Shown in pieces: positions 1 through 5,764 of a DNA stretch of 5,922 bases (position 1 is its first letter; every line of letters begins with the position of its first letter). The notes under the pieces are model-generated. The model saw only the letters and a list, made by a program, of their open reading frames with translations. It was not told where the DNA came from and searched no databases. The position numbers and the translations under genes are program-made. Origin of the DNA: a bacterium (lineage in GTDB: Bacteria > Verrucomicrobiota > Kiritimatiellia > UBA8416); assembly GCA_020048935.1 (NCBI GenBank), contig JAIFLS010000141.1, forward strand, positions 1 through 5,922, written 5' to 3'.

Positions 1-1111
1 TGTTGTAATGCTCTTCACCGACAATTTCCGGCGACAGCGCCCGCGAGTTCGAGGCCAGCGGATCAACCGCCGGGAAAATCCCCTGAGAGGCAAGCGAACG
101 TTCCAGCACGATGACCGCATCGAGATGGGCGAATGTGGTGGCTGGTGCCGGATCGGTCAGGTCGTCGGCAGGCACATAGACGGCCTGGAACGAGGTGATC
201 GAACCTGAACGCGTCGAGGTAATGCGCTCCTGGAGTTCACCCATTTCCGTGGAAAGCGTCGGCTGGTAACCCACCGCGCTGGGCGTGCGCCCGAGCAGCG
301 CCGACACTTCCGCGCCCGCTTGCGAGAAACGATAAATGTTGTCGATGAAAAGAAGCACGTCCTGGAATTTCTCATCCCGGAAATATTCAGCCACCGTCAG
401 ACCGGTCAGCGCCACGCGCATGCGTGCGCCCGGCGGTTCATTCATCTGGCCGTACACCAGTGCCACTTTCGACTTTTCGAGATCCGCCTGATTGATCACA
501 CCGGAGGTGGACATCTCGTGATAGAGGTCGTTGCCTTCGCGCGAACGTTCGCCAACTCCGGCAAATACGGAATAGCCGCCGTGCTGTTTGGCAATGTTAT
601 TGATCAGCTCCATGATGACCACGGTTTTACCGACACCGGCACCGCCGAACGCGCCGACTTTACCGCCTTTCAGGAACGGACAGATCAGATCGATAACCTT
701 GATGCCGGTCGTCAGCACTTCCGGCTTTGTAGCCTGTTCAGTCAGAGCCGGCGGGCGACGGTGTATCGGCAGCCGTTTCTCGGCCTTCACTTCGCCGCGT
801 CCGTCAATCGGATCGCCGGTGACATTCATCATGCGGCCCATCACGCCCTGCCCGACCGGGACCGTGATCGGCGCACCGGTGGTTTCCACCAGCATACCGC
901 GCCGAAGTCCTTCGGCTGCTCCCATCGCGATGGTGCGCACCCAATGCCCCCCGACATGCTGCTGGACTTCGAGCACCAGTTTCCGCGATTTCTCGTCGCC
1001 TTCGCCCAGCTCAACTGTCAGCGCTTCATAAATTCCAGGAAGGTCCTCGGCACTTGCAAACTCAACATCCACCACCGGCCCGATCACCTGTACAATTTTC
1101 CCCTGCTTCAT
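1..1111 (-). CDS. atpD: F1Fo ATP synthase subunit beta, 3' end beyond window
   Basis: Catalytic subunit of the cytoplasmic F1 head, which makes or hydrolyses ATP at the alpha/beta interfaces. Manual reverse-strand translation is open from the ATG at 1111 to the window edge, giving 370 residues; roughly the last 95 of a usual ~465-residue protein are missing, including any DELSEED region. Visible are the N-terminal barrel opening MKQGKIVQVIGPVVDVEF, the P-loop GGAGVGKT (156-163), GERSREGNDLY (187-197) with the catalytic Glu, the Walker B segment LLFIDNIYRF with Asp257, and GYQPTLSTEMG (281-291). Two conservative changes stand out: Tyr in IDNIYRF (usually Phe) and Phe346 in GIFPAVDPL, where the adenine-stacking residue is usually Tyr. 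An in-frame ATG at 1117 is possible; 1111 is preferred because GAGG at 1119-1122 lies 7 nt upstream of it but only 1 nt from 1117. The gene follows atpG by 37 nt. Identification is certain; the exact start is not. Confidence 0.97.
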   Translation of the reverse strand, partial: MKQGKIVQVIGPVVDVEFASAEDLPGIYEALTVELGEGDEKSRKLVLEVQQHVGGHWVRTIAMGAAEGLRRGMLVETTGAPITVPVGQGVMGRMMNVTGDPIDGRGEVKAEKRLPIHRRPPALTEQATKPEVLTTGIKVIDLICPFLKGGKVGAFGGAGVGKTVVIMELINNIAKQHGGYSVFAGVGERSREGNDLYHEMSTSGVINQADLEKSKVALVYGQMNEPPGARMRVALTGLTVAEYFRDEKFQDVLLFIDNIYRFSQAGAEVSALLGRTPSAVGYQPTLSTEMGELQERITSTRSGSITSFQAVYVPADDLTDPAPATTFAHLDAVIVLERSLASQGIFPAVDPLASNSRALSPEIVGEEHYN

Positions 1112-1148
1112 TATCATGCCTCATTTCCCTGCGATTGCTGTTTTAAAA

Positions 1149-2045
1149 TTATCCTTCCGCCGCGGCAGCGCTGCCAATCTCGAGCAGCTCCTTCGTGATG
1201 GAAGCTTGCCGCAGATTATTATGAACCAGCTGTAGCCCATTATTGATGTCCCGCGCATTATCCGTCGCCTGTTTCATCGAGACCATGCGTGCGCTGTGTT
1301 CGCTGGCGCGCACTTCGCGCATAATCTGCAGCAGCTGATAGTCCAGGCTGCGGAGCAGGAGCGATTCGTAAACGGTATGGACATCTGGCTCGAACTCAAA
1401 TTCACCAATCCCTTTGACGCTGTTCTGAGACGCTTCCACCTTGGTGCGTTTGAGCGCTTCGGGCATCAGGTCGAAAAACTCCTGCTGCTGCCCTGCCGGC
1501 AGGAAACGCCACGTCAGCGGAATCTGCTTGAAGGTTGATACATAGTCGCTGAAAACAATATCGGCGCTATCAATTTCATCATCCAGGAAAAGCTGCGCCA
1601 CAAACCGGCAGACCATGCGGGCTTCGGAGAGCTTCGGCTGGTCGCTGTAATTGAAATCGACAATCAGGAGACGACCGGATTTCTGCACGAACTGCGCAGC
1701 CTTGGCGCCAATGGTTACAAACAATGTGGTGTCCCTGTCATATTTGGTCACTTCGCGGAAAATATTGGAGTTCAGCGACCCGCACAATCCGCGGTCTGTC
1801 CCGACCAGAATGATCAGCTTCCGGTCACCGTCCCGCTTTTCCATCAGCCCGTGCTGATAGGTGCCGACATACTGCGTCACCTGTGTCAGGATATCATTAA
1901 GCATATCGGCGTAAGGAATCCCGAGGAGCGCCGACTGCTGGGCGTGTTTCATCTTTGAAATAGACACCATCTGCATGGCCTTGGTGATCTTGGCCATGGA
2001 GTGGATCGATTTGATGCGGCGGCGAATGTCTCGTAAGTTTGCCAT
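1149..2045 (-). CDS. atpG: F1Fo ATP synthase subunit gamma
   Basis: Central shaft of F1; its rotation inside the alpha3beta3 head couples ion flow in the membrane to catalysis. The 298-residue product has the usual family length. The N-terminal coiled-coil helix is recognisable (MANLRDIRRRIKSI, then ITKAMQMVSISKMKHAQ at 20-36). The Rossmann-like middle domain carries GTDRGLCGSLNSN (82-94). The C-terminal helix has ASEHSARMVSMKQATDNA followed by ITKELLEIGSAAA near the end, matching the conserved family ending. The ATG start lies 9 nt after the atpA stop, with only a weak GGA-type ribosome-binding sequence, so translation is probably coupled to atpA. The start is supported because the family signature begins immediately at residue 1. 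No truncation or frame problem is seen. Confidence 0.97.
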   Translation of the reverse strand: MANLRDIRRRIKSIHSMAKITKAMQMVSISKMKHAQQSALLGIPYADMLNDILTQVTQYVGTYQHGLMEKRDGDRKLIILVGTDRGLCGSLNSNIFREVTKYDRDTTLFVTIGAKAAQFVQKSGRLLIVDFNYSDQPKLSEARMVCRFVAQLFLDDEIDSADIVFSDYVSTFKQIPLTWRFLPAGQQQEFFDLMPEALKRTKVEASQNSVKGIGEFEFEPDVHTVYESLLLRSLDYQLLQIMREVRASEHSARMVSMKQATDNARDINNGLQLVHNNLRQASITKELLEIGSAAAAEG

Positions 2046-2054
2046 AGATATCCG

Positions 2055-3584
2055 TCAGGCCATGCTTTGATATTCGGCCGTTACCTCTTCGAGCGCCGCT
2101 TTGATTTCCGGTGTCAGCTTTTTCTCCTGCACAATCAATTGCAGTAGCGCCTTGCGTCGAATCCGGACAAACTCGAGAAACTTCGTGCGAACCTCGCGTG
2201 TCTTCGCAACCGGCACATTGTTGAAAAATCCCTGCTGCGCCGCCCATAGCTGCACCACTTCCTCTTCAACCGGGAAAGGGTTGTATTGAACCTGCTTGAA
2301 CAGCTCGGTAATCCGTTTGCCGTGCTCGATCAGCGCGACGGTCTTTGAGTCCAGATCGGAGCCGAACTGGGCAAACTCTTTCATTTCGTAATACTGGGCC
2401 AGCTCCAGCTTCACTTTCCCGGCAACCTCTTTCATCGCCTTGGTCTGCGCGGCGGAACCAACACGCGATACCGATATCCCCACGGACATGGCCGGGCGGA
2501 TCCCCTGGTGAAACAGATCGCTTTCCAGGTAAATCTGTCCGTCCGTAATCGAAATCACGTTGGTCGGAATATAGGCGGATACGTCGCCGTTCTGCGTTTC
2601 AATAATTGGCAGGGACGTGAGCGTACCGCCGCCGCAGCCTTTCGACATGCAGGTCGACCGCTCGAGCAGACGGCTGTGCAGGTAGAAAATATCGCCCGGA
2701 TACGCTTCGCGCCCGGACGGACGGCGCAGAACCAGCGACATCTGCCGGTAGGCCACGGCATGTTTTGAAAGGTCGTCGTACACCGCCAGCGCATCCATGC
2801 CATGATCCATAAACCATTCGCCGACGGCGGTTCCGCTGAACGGCGCCAGATACTGCATCGCCGCCGAATCAGACGCTGTCGCCGCAACGACCACGGTGTA
2901 TTTCATTGCCCCGTTCATTTCCAGCGCACGTACCACCTGCGCGACACTCGACTGCCGCTGACCAATCGCCACGTAGACAGAATATACGGGATGTGTCTGG
3001 TTATCGACGGCGATTTCCGCTTCGCGGTTTATGCGCGACTGGTTGATAATGGTGTCGATGGCGATCGTTGTCTTGCCGGTCGCACGGTCGCCGATGATCA
3101 GCTCACGCTGTCCTCGTCCGATCGGAATGACTGCATCAATAGCCAGGATACCGGTCTGAAGCGGCGAGAAAACGGACTGCCGGCCGATAATGCCGGGAGC
3201 CGGGCGTTCCACCGGATTCACTTCCGTGGTTTCGATCGGGCCTTTGCCGTCGAGCGGGCGGCCGAGCGGATCAACGACGCGCCCGAGCATCGCGTGTCCG
3301 CAGGGGATTTCGAGCAGGCGGCCGGTCGAGCGGACAATCTGCCCTTCCCGGATTGTTTCCGCACCGCTCAGCACCACCACTCCGACGCTGTTCTCCTCCA
3401 GATTCAGAGCCAGCCCGATAATTCCATTGCCAAAGTTAATCATTTCATTCAGGCGGACATTACGGAGCCCTTCAATACGGGCCACGCCGTCGCCAACTTC
3501 CATAACCCGGCCCGTCTGTTCGCTATGCGCCTCGGGATGAAACTGTGCAATGGTCGCTTCAATATCCGCCATGATCGCCTGCAT
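2055..3584 (-). CDS. atpA: F1Fo ATP synthase subunit alpha
   Basis: Non-catalytic nucleotide-binding subunit of F1 that forms the hexameric head with beta and supplies the arginine finger. The product is 509 residues, normal for the family. In order: the N-terminal barrel with GDGVARIEGL (31-40), the P-loop GDRATGKT (165-172), VAIGQRQSSVAQV (205-217), the Walker B-like segment LAVYDDLSKHAVAYR around Asp270, LTSLPIIETQ (322-331), and SVSRVGSAAQ (371-380) with arginine finger Arg374. The P-loop has Ala where many alpha subunits have Gln (GDRQTGKT). Cys312 and Cys317 sit in the segment usually reading LERAAKLSDELGGG. The start at 3584 is kept over the in-frame ATG at 3572 because it restores the usual N-terminal length before GDGV; an AGGCGGG sequence lies 10 nt upstream. 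The gene follows atpH by 30 nt. Confidence 0.98.
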   Translation of the reverse strand: MQAIMADIEATIAQFHPEAHSEQTGRVMEVGDGVARIEGLRNVRLNEMINFGNGIIGLALNLEENSVGVVVLSGAETIREGQIVRSTGRLLEIPCGHAMLGRVVDPLGRPLDGKGPIETTEVNPVERPAPGIIGRQSVFSPLQTGILAIDAVIPIGRGQRELIIGDRATGKTTIAIDTIINQSRINREAEIAVDNQTHPVYSVYVAIGQRQSSVAQVVRALEMNGAMKYTVVVAATASDSAAMQYLAPFSGTAVGEWFMDHGMDALAVYDDLSKHAVAYRQMSLVLRRPSGREAYPGDIFYLHSRLLERSTCMSKGCGGGTLTSLPIIETQNGDVSAYIPTNVISITDGQIYLESDLFHQGIRPAMSVGISVSRVGSAAQTKAMKEVAGKVKLELAQYYEMKEFAQFGSDLDSKTVALIEHGKRITELFKQVQYNPFPVEEEVVQLWAAQQGFFNNVPVAKTREVRTKFLEFVRIRRKALLQLIVQEKKLTPEIKAALEEVTAEYQSMA

Positions 3585-3614
3585 AATCTGTCAACCCGCC
3601 TTTCGTCCAAGAAT

Positions 3615-4016
3615 TCAATTCCCCAGCAGCCTGTCTTTCAGTACTTCCAGTTGCCGCGCAATGGTCATGTCCGTCACCTGATAGCCGCGCTCCACCCGCA
3701 ATCCGCCGATCAACGTCGGATCAACAGAAAAGTTCACACCGGATTTCGCCGCCTCTACAGGGCTAAACAAATGCGAGAGCCGCTCCTGCTGCGGCGCGGA
3801 AAGCGGACCGGCACTGACCACGCTAATCCGGTTGGCGCGGATATACACCTCCAGCCGCTGGGAAAAACACCACAGCACCGCCTCGGCATTGCGGCCTTCG
3901 CTCTGCCGGATTGTCCGGACAGCCTCGCGAACGCGGCCCGCATCGGGAGCTCCGTTCACGACCACAGCCTGCCAGAGAAGACGGGCGTTGCGGCGATGCT
4001 GACGGGTAATTCTCAT
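3615..4016 (-). CDS. atpH: F1Fo ATP synthase subunit delta (short form)
   Basis: Peripheral-stalk subunit linking the top of the alpha3beta3 head to the b subunits. The product has 133 residues, against about 175-180 for the standard bacterial delta. The C-terminal half is clearly delta: VVSAGPLSAPQQERL (66-80) matches the conserved strand before the C-terminal domain, and VDPTLIGGLRVERGYQVTD (98-116) is the family signature, followed by a terminal helix (IARQLEVLKDRL). The N-terminal part begins MRITRQHRRNARLLWQA and is shorter than the usual helical bundle, but resembles compact delta subunits I recall from PVC and acidobacterial lineages, so it is probably a natural short version and not a truncation. 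The ATG lies 6 nt after the atpF stop, without a good ribosome-binding sequence, which suggests translational coupling. The function call rests on the C-terminal signature plus position between atpF and atpA. Confidence 0.92.
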   Translation of the reverse strand: MRITRQHRRNARLLWQAVVVNGAPDAGRVREAVRTIRQSEGRNAEAVLWCFSQRLEVYIRANRISVVSAGPLSAPQQERLSHLFSPVEAAKSGVNFSVDPTLIGGLRVERGYQVTDMTIARQLEVLKDRLLGN

Positions 4017-4022
4017 GGCTGA

Positions 4023-4562
4023 TTATTGCTTCGCGGTCTCGGTGATTTCGTTAATGGCAACCTGAAGCAGCCGCTCTCGGTCGGATGCACTGAGATTCAT
4101 CTGCGCCAGCTTGGCGGTGAGGGTTACAACCATGGTTGCAATTTCCGTCTTGAGCTCCGTTTTCAGGCGCGCATGATCAAGCCTCGCTTCTTTTCTCGCC
4201 TTGGCCAGCAACTCAATGCCAAGCAGTTCAGAGCGTATGGTTTCCCGGTTGAGCAACACAGCCACATGGGCCTTGGTTTCGGAAACGACCCGATCGGCCT
4301 GTTCCTGCGCTTGATGCAGAACCTCCTTGCGGGCCTCCTCCGTAGCCAAGAGTTCGCGGCGAATCCGGTCGCTGTTGGCAACGGCTTCCTCCGCCTCCTT
4401 CTGCCGGGCCGCCACTGTTTTCATCACGGTTTTGAATACAAATTTATTCAGAATCCACGCGATGATCAGGAATGCGATGGCCTGCGAAATGAAGTCATAC
4501 CAGTTGACTCCGAATTTCGGCAACGGGTTCTCAATCACAGCCAGCATACACGGTGTGCTCAT
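4023..4562 (-). CDS. atpF: F1Fo ATP synthase subunit b
   Basis: Peripheral-stalk subunit: one membrane helix in Fo and a long cytoplasmic helix that holds the F1 head still while the rotor turns. The product is 179 residues, slightly longer than the ~156-residue E. coli b. A membrane segment spans about residues 22-39 (YDFISQAIAFLIIAWILN), preceded by KFGVNW and followed by the conserved basic exit NKFVFK. The rest is highly charged and helical, consistent with the right-handed coiled coil of b dimers (for example EARKEVLHQAQEQADRVV). The usual Pro in the FKPV exit motif is Thr here. The ATG at 4562 has GGAG 4 nt upstream, supporting this start; Met6 is an alternative. The gene follows atpE by 22 nt. 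Only one b-type gene is present in the window, with no separate b'. Confidence 0.95.
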   Translation of the reverse strand: MSTPCMLAVIENPLPKFGVNWYDFISQAIAFLIIAWILNKFVFKTVMKTVAARQKEAEEAVANSDRIRRELLATEEARKEVLHQAQEQADRVVSETKAHVAVLLNRETIRSELLGIELLAKARKEARLDHARLKTELKTEIATMVVTLTAKLAQMNLSASDRERLLQVAINEITETAKQ

Positions 4563-4566
4563 AATG

Positions 4567-4570
4567 CTCC
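4567..4570 (-). promoter_or_regulatory. ribosome-binding site of atpF
   Basis: GGAG lies 4 nt before the ATG at 4562 and supports that start over the in-frame Met6 codon. Spacing is slightly short but acceptable. Confidence 0.6.
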
Positions 4571-4584
4571 GTCAGCCATGCTGC

Positions 4585-4770
4585 CTACTTCAGGAAAATC
4601 GCGTAAAACACGCAGGCTTCCGCAAAAGCGATCGCCAGAATCGCCTGTACCATAACTTTGGTACTCGCGCCTGGATTCCGGCCCACCGCTGTTACAGCGC
4701 CGTACCCGATCAGTCCCACACCGATAGCGGCACCAGCCGCTGCGATTCCTATATGCATGGATTCATTCAT
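4585..4770 (-). CDS. atpE: F1Fo ATP synthase subunit c (rotor ring)
   Basis: Membrane proteolipid that oligomerises into the rotor ring and carries the translocated ion. The 61-residue product is a two-helix hairpin: helix 1 about residues 6-29 with Gly13/17/19/22/24 for tight packing, the polar loop Arg31-Asn32-Pro33, and helix 2 about residues 37-60 with ion-binding Glu51 in AFAEACVFY. Aligned by hand to the Na+-binding c subunit of Ilyobacter tartaricus, its Gln32, Ser66 and Thr67 correspond to Val18, Ala52 and Cys53 here, while Tyr70 is kept as Tyr56. The missing polar ligands point to H+ coupling. The protein is short (70-85 residues is common), chiefly because only 10 residues follow the glutamate and the N-terminus is brief. 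The start has the best ribosome-binding site in the operon, as expected for a subunit needed in many copies. It follows atpB by 26 nt. Confidence 0.96.
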   Translation of the reverse strand: MNESMHIGIAAAGAAIGVGLIGYGAVTAVGRNPGASTKVMVQAILAIAFAEACVFYAIFLK

Positions 4771-4776
4771 TGTTCG

Positions 4777-4783
4777 TCTCCTT
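4777..4783 (-). promoter_or_regulatory. strong ribosome-binding site of atpE
   Basis: AAGGAGA lies 6 nt before the atpE ATG and is the closest match to the Shine-Dalgarno consensus in the window. The other atp genes here have weak or partial sites, so this one probably raises synthesis of subunit c relative to its neighbours (inference). Confidence 0.8.
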
Positions 4784-4796
4784 GGTTAATGTTACT

Positions 4797-5441
4797 TCAT
4801 ATCCGGACCCAACCTGGCTCCGAATGCCCCTCATCACCTTCATGACTGCAAATTAACATGACAAAGACAGCGGAAAGAATTGTGAAAACAAACGCCTGGA
4901 TCAGGCCGACCAGGACTTCCATCAGATAGAACGGAACCGGCAGCAACCAGCCGAGCGCAGGGACTTTATGCAGCATGGTTTCCAGCATCACCTCGCCGGC
5001 GAAAATATTACCATACAATCGCAGCGACAGCGAAAACGGACGGATGATGATGGAGAATACCTCCAGAAAGCCTACCGCGATGAATACCACTAACATCACG
5101 AAATACATGATGCCCTTCATATCCCCTTTGGGCGCAAAGATGTGTTTCAAGATTCCGAGCGGCCCGTTTTCTTTCCAGGCCCAGATAAACCAGAACAGGA
5201 AAAACAGCGCACCCAGTGCCAGCGTGGTATTAAGGTCGGCATTCACCCCGCGGAAGAGCGGCAGCGTCACTTTAAACATATTCCCGTTGGCATGCCCCCA
5301 TCCGATACTTCCAATGCCCGGAAACAGCCCCAGCCAATTGGAAAAGAGGATGTAGATAAAAAAAGATCCCAGCAGCCAGAAGGTCTTTTGCGCCAGCTTC
5401 GCTCCCATAATGTCCGCCAGGAACCCGTACAGGGAAATCAC
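4797..5441 (-). CDS. atpB: F1Fo ATP synthase subunit a, C-terminal part (frame-broken)
   Basis: Stator channel subunit that brings ions to and from the c ring. This frame encodes most of subunit a: 214 residues from the GTG at 5441, containing several hydrophobic helices (about 21-40, 75-89, 111-132, 143-200). Key residues are present: essential Arg141 in SLSLRLYGNIFAGE (137-150; equivalent to E. coli Arg210) and the last-helix motif GLIQAFVFTILSAVF (179-193). Homology to subunit a continues upstream of the GTG in the same frame as GSIEALV, up to an in-frame TGA near 5490, so the GTG is unlikely to be the ancestral start. The first core helix lies in another frame at 5449-5760. The pieces may come from a sequencing or assembly error, a real inactivating mutation, or a genuinely split subunit with restart at the GTG (see findings). 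The C-terminal tail is rich in Glu and His (CSHEGDEGHSEPG). Confidence 0.9.
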   Translation of the reverse strand: MISLYGFLADIMGAKLAQKTFWLLGSFFIYILFSNWLGLFPGIGSIGWGHANGNMFKVTLPLFRGVNADLNTTLALGALFFLFWFIWAWKENGPLGILKHIFAPKGDMKGIMYFVMLVVFIAVGFLEVFSIIIRPFSLSLRLYGNIFAGEVMLETMLHKVPALGWLLPVPFYLMEVLVGLIQAFVFTILSAVFVMLICSHEGDEGHSEPGWVRI

Positions 5442-5446
5442 GAGTG

Positions 5447-5450
5447 CCTC
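5447..5450 (-). promoter_or_regulatory. possible restart ribosome-binding site inside broken atpB
   Basis: GAGG lies 5 nt before the GTG at 5441 and overlaps the TGA stop (5449-5451) of the upstream atpB piece. Geometrically this could support translational reinitiation of the C-terminal part. It may equally be chance, because GAG encodes a conserved Glu of subunit a in this frame. Confidence 0.35.
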
Positions 5451-5760
5451 AATCGATCCGGTAAGCAGCGTATGGCGCCGCCGTCAGAACCAGGATACAC
5501 GCGGCCAGCCAGCCGGTAATCATGGAGTTGGTCACCGGCACGCTCGCCAGCGTGAAAACAACCGGTGCACGGATTGATAGATGTTCTCCACCTTCTTCTC
5601 CGGCAGGAACTTCCGCGGCAGCACTCTGCTGCGTGGAGGGGGCTTCTGCGAACGACAAACCAGCAGAACCGAACAGGCACGCAAGAAGAAGTGCACACAT
5701 CCAGAGGCCTGCCGGTTTTAAACCGTCAAGTAGTGGCCAGATGGATGTTTTACTTTTCAT
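5449..5760 (-). CDS. atpB: F1Fo ATP synthase subunit a, N-terminal part (frame-broken)
   Basis: N-terminal 103 residues of subunit a. Residues about 17-38 form a hydrophobic signal-peptide-like segment ending in LSFAEA, then an acidic, Ala-rich stretch (41-58). Next comes EHLSIRAPVVFTLASVPVTN (59-78), which matches the periplasmic lead-in of bacterial subunit a, and the first core membrane helix (about 79-94, SMITGWLAACILVLTA). The frame ends at TGA after AAYRID, where an intact protein would continue through a cytoplasmic loop into the conserved Glu-containing helix; that continuation (GSIEALVISLYGF) is in the +1 frame. The start ATG is 4 nt after the stop of the EIIA-like gene and has no clear ribosome-binding site, suggesting coupling. 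Together with 4797-5441 this makes one near-complete atpB. No second intact copy is visible in the window. Confidence 0.85.
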   Translation of the reverse strand: MKSKTSIWPLLDGLKPAGLWMCALLLACLFGSAGLSFAEAPSTQQSAAAEVPAGEEGGEHLSIRAPVVFTLASVPVTNSMITGWLAACILVLTAAPYAAYRID

Positions 5761-5764
5761 GGTA

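Noticed and set aside
1112..1148. Possible terminator or promoter in the largest intergenic gap (atpG to atpD)
   Set aside because: The AT-rich run near 1141-1152 has no GC-rich hairpin before it, and 37 nt between two subunits of one complex does not suggest a transcript break.
320..1198. A 292-codon open frame on the plus strand opposite atpD and the end of atpG
   Set aside because: It is antisense to the strongly conserved beta subunit, runs across the atpG/atpD gap, and shows no recognisable motif.
2802..4022. A 406-codon open frame on the plus strand opposite atpA and atpH
   Set aside because: It lies antisense to two clear ATP synthase genes and crosses their boundary. Its translation is rich in His, Arg and Asp with no domain pattern, typical of the mirror of a GC-rich coding frame.
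4026..4655. A 209-codon plus-strand frame opposite atpF and part of atpE
   Set aside because: Antisense shadow of the b subunit gene; composition is low in hydrophobic core patterns and has no family signature.
5475..5500. Programmed ribosomal frameshift joining the two atpB pieces
   Set aside because: There is no slippery heptamer, no CTT-TGA prfB-like site and no evident stimulatory element. The loop also appears shortened, which a frameshift alone would not explain.
5438..5698. An 86-codon minus-strand frame overlapping the N-terminal atpB piece
   Set aside because: Third frame of the same region; Arg- and Cys-rich with no subunit a homology, so it is not the missing link between the two atpB pieces.
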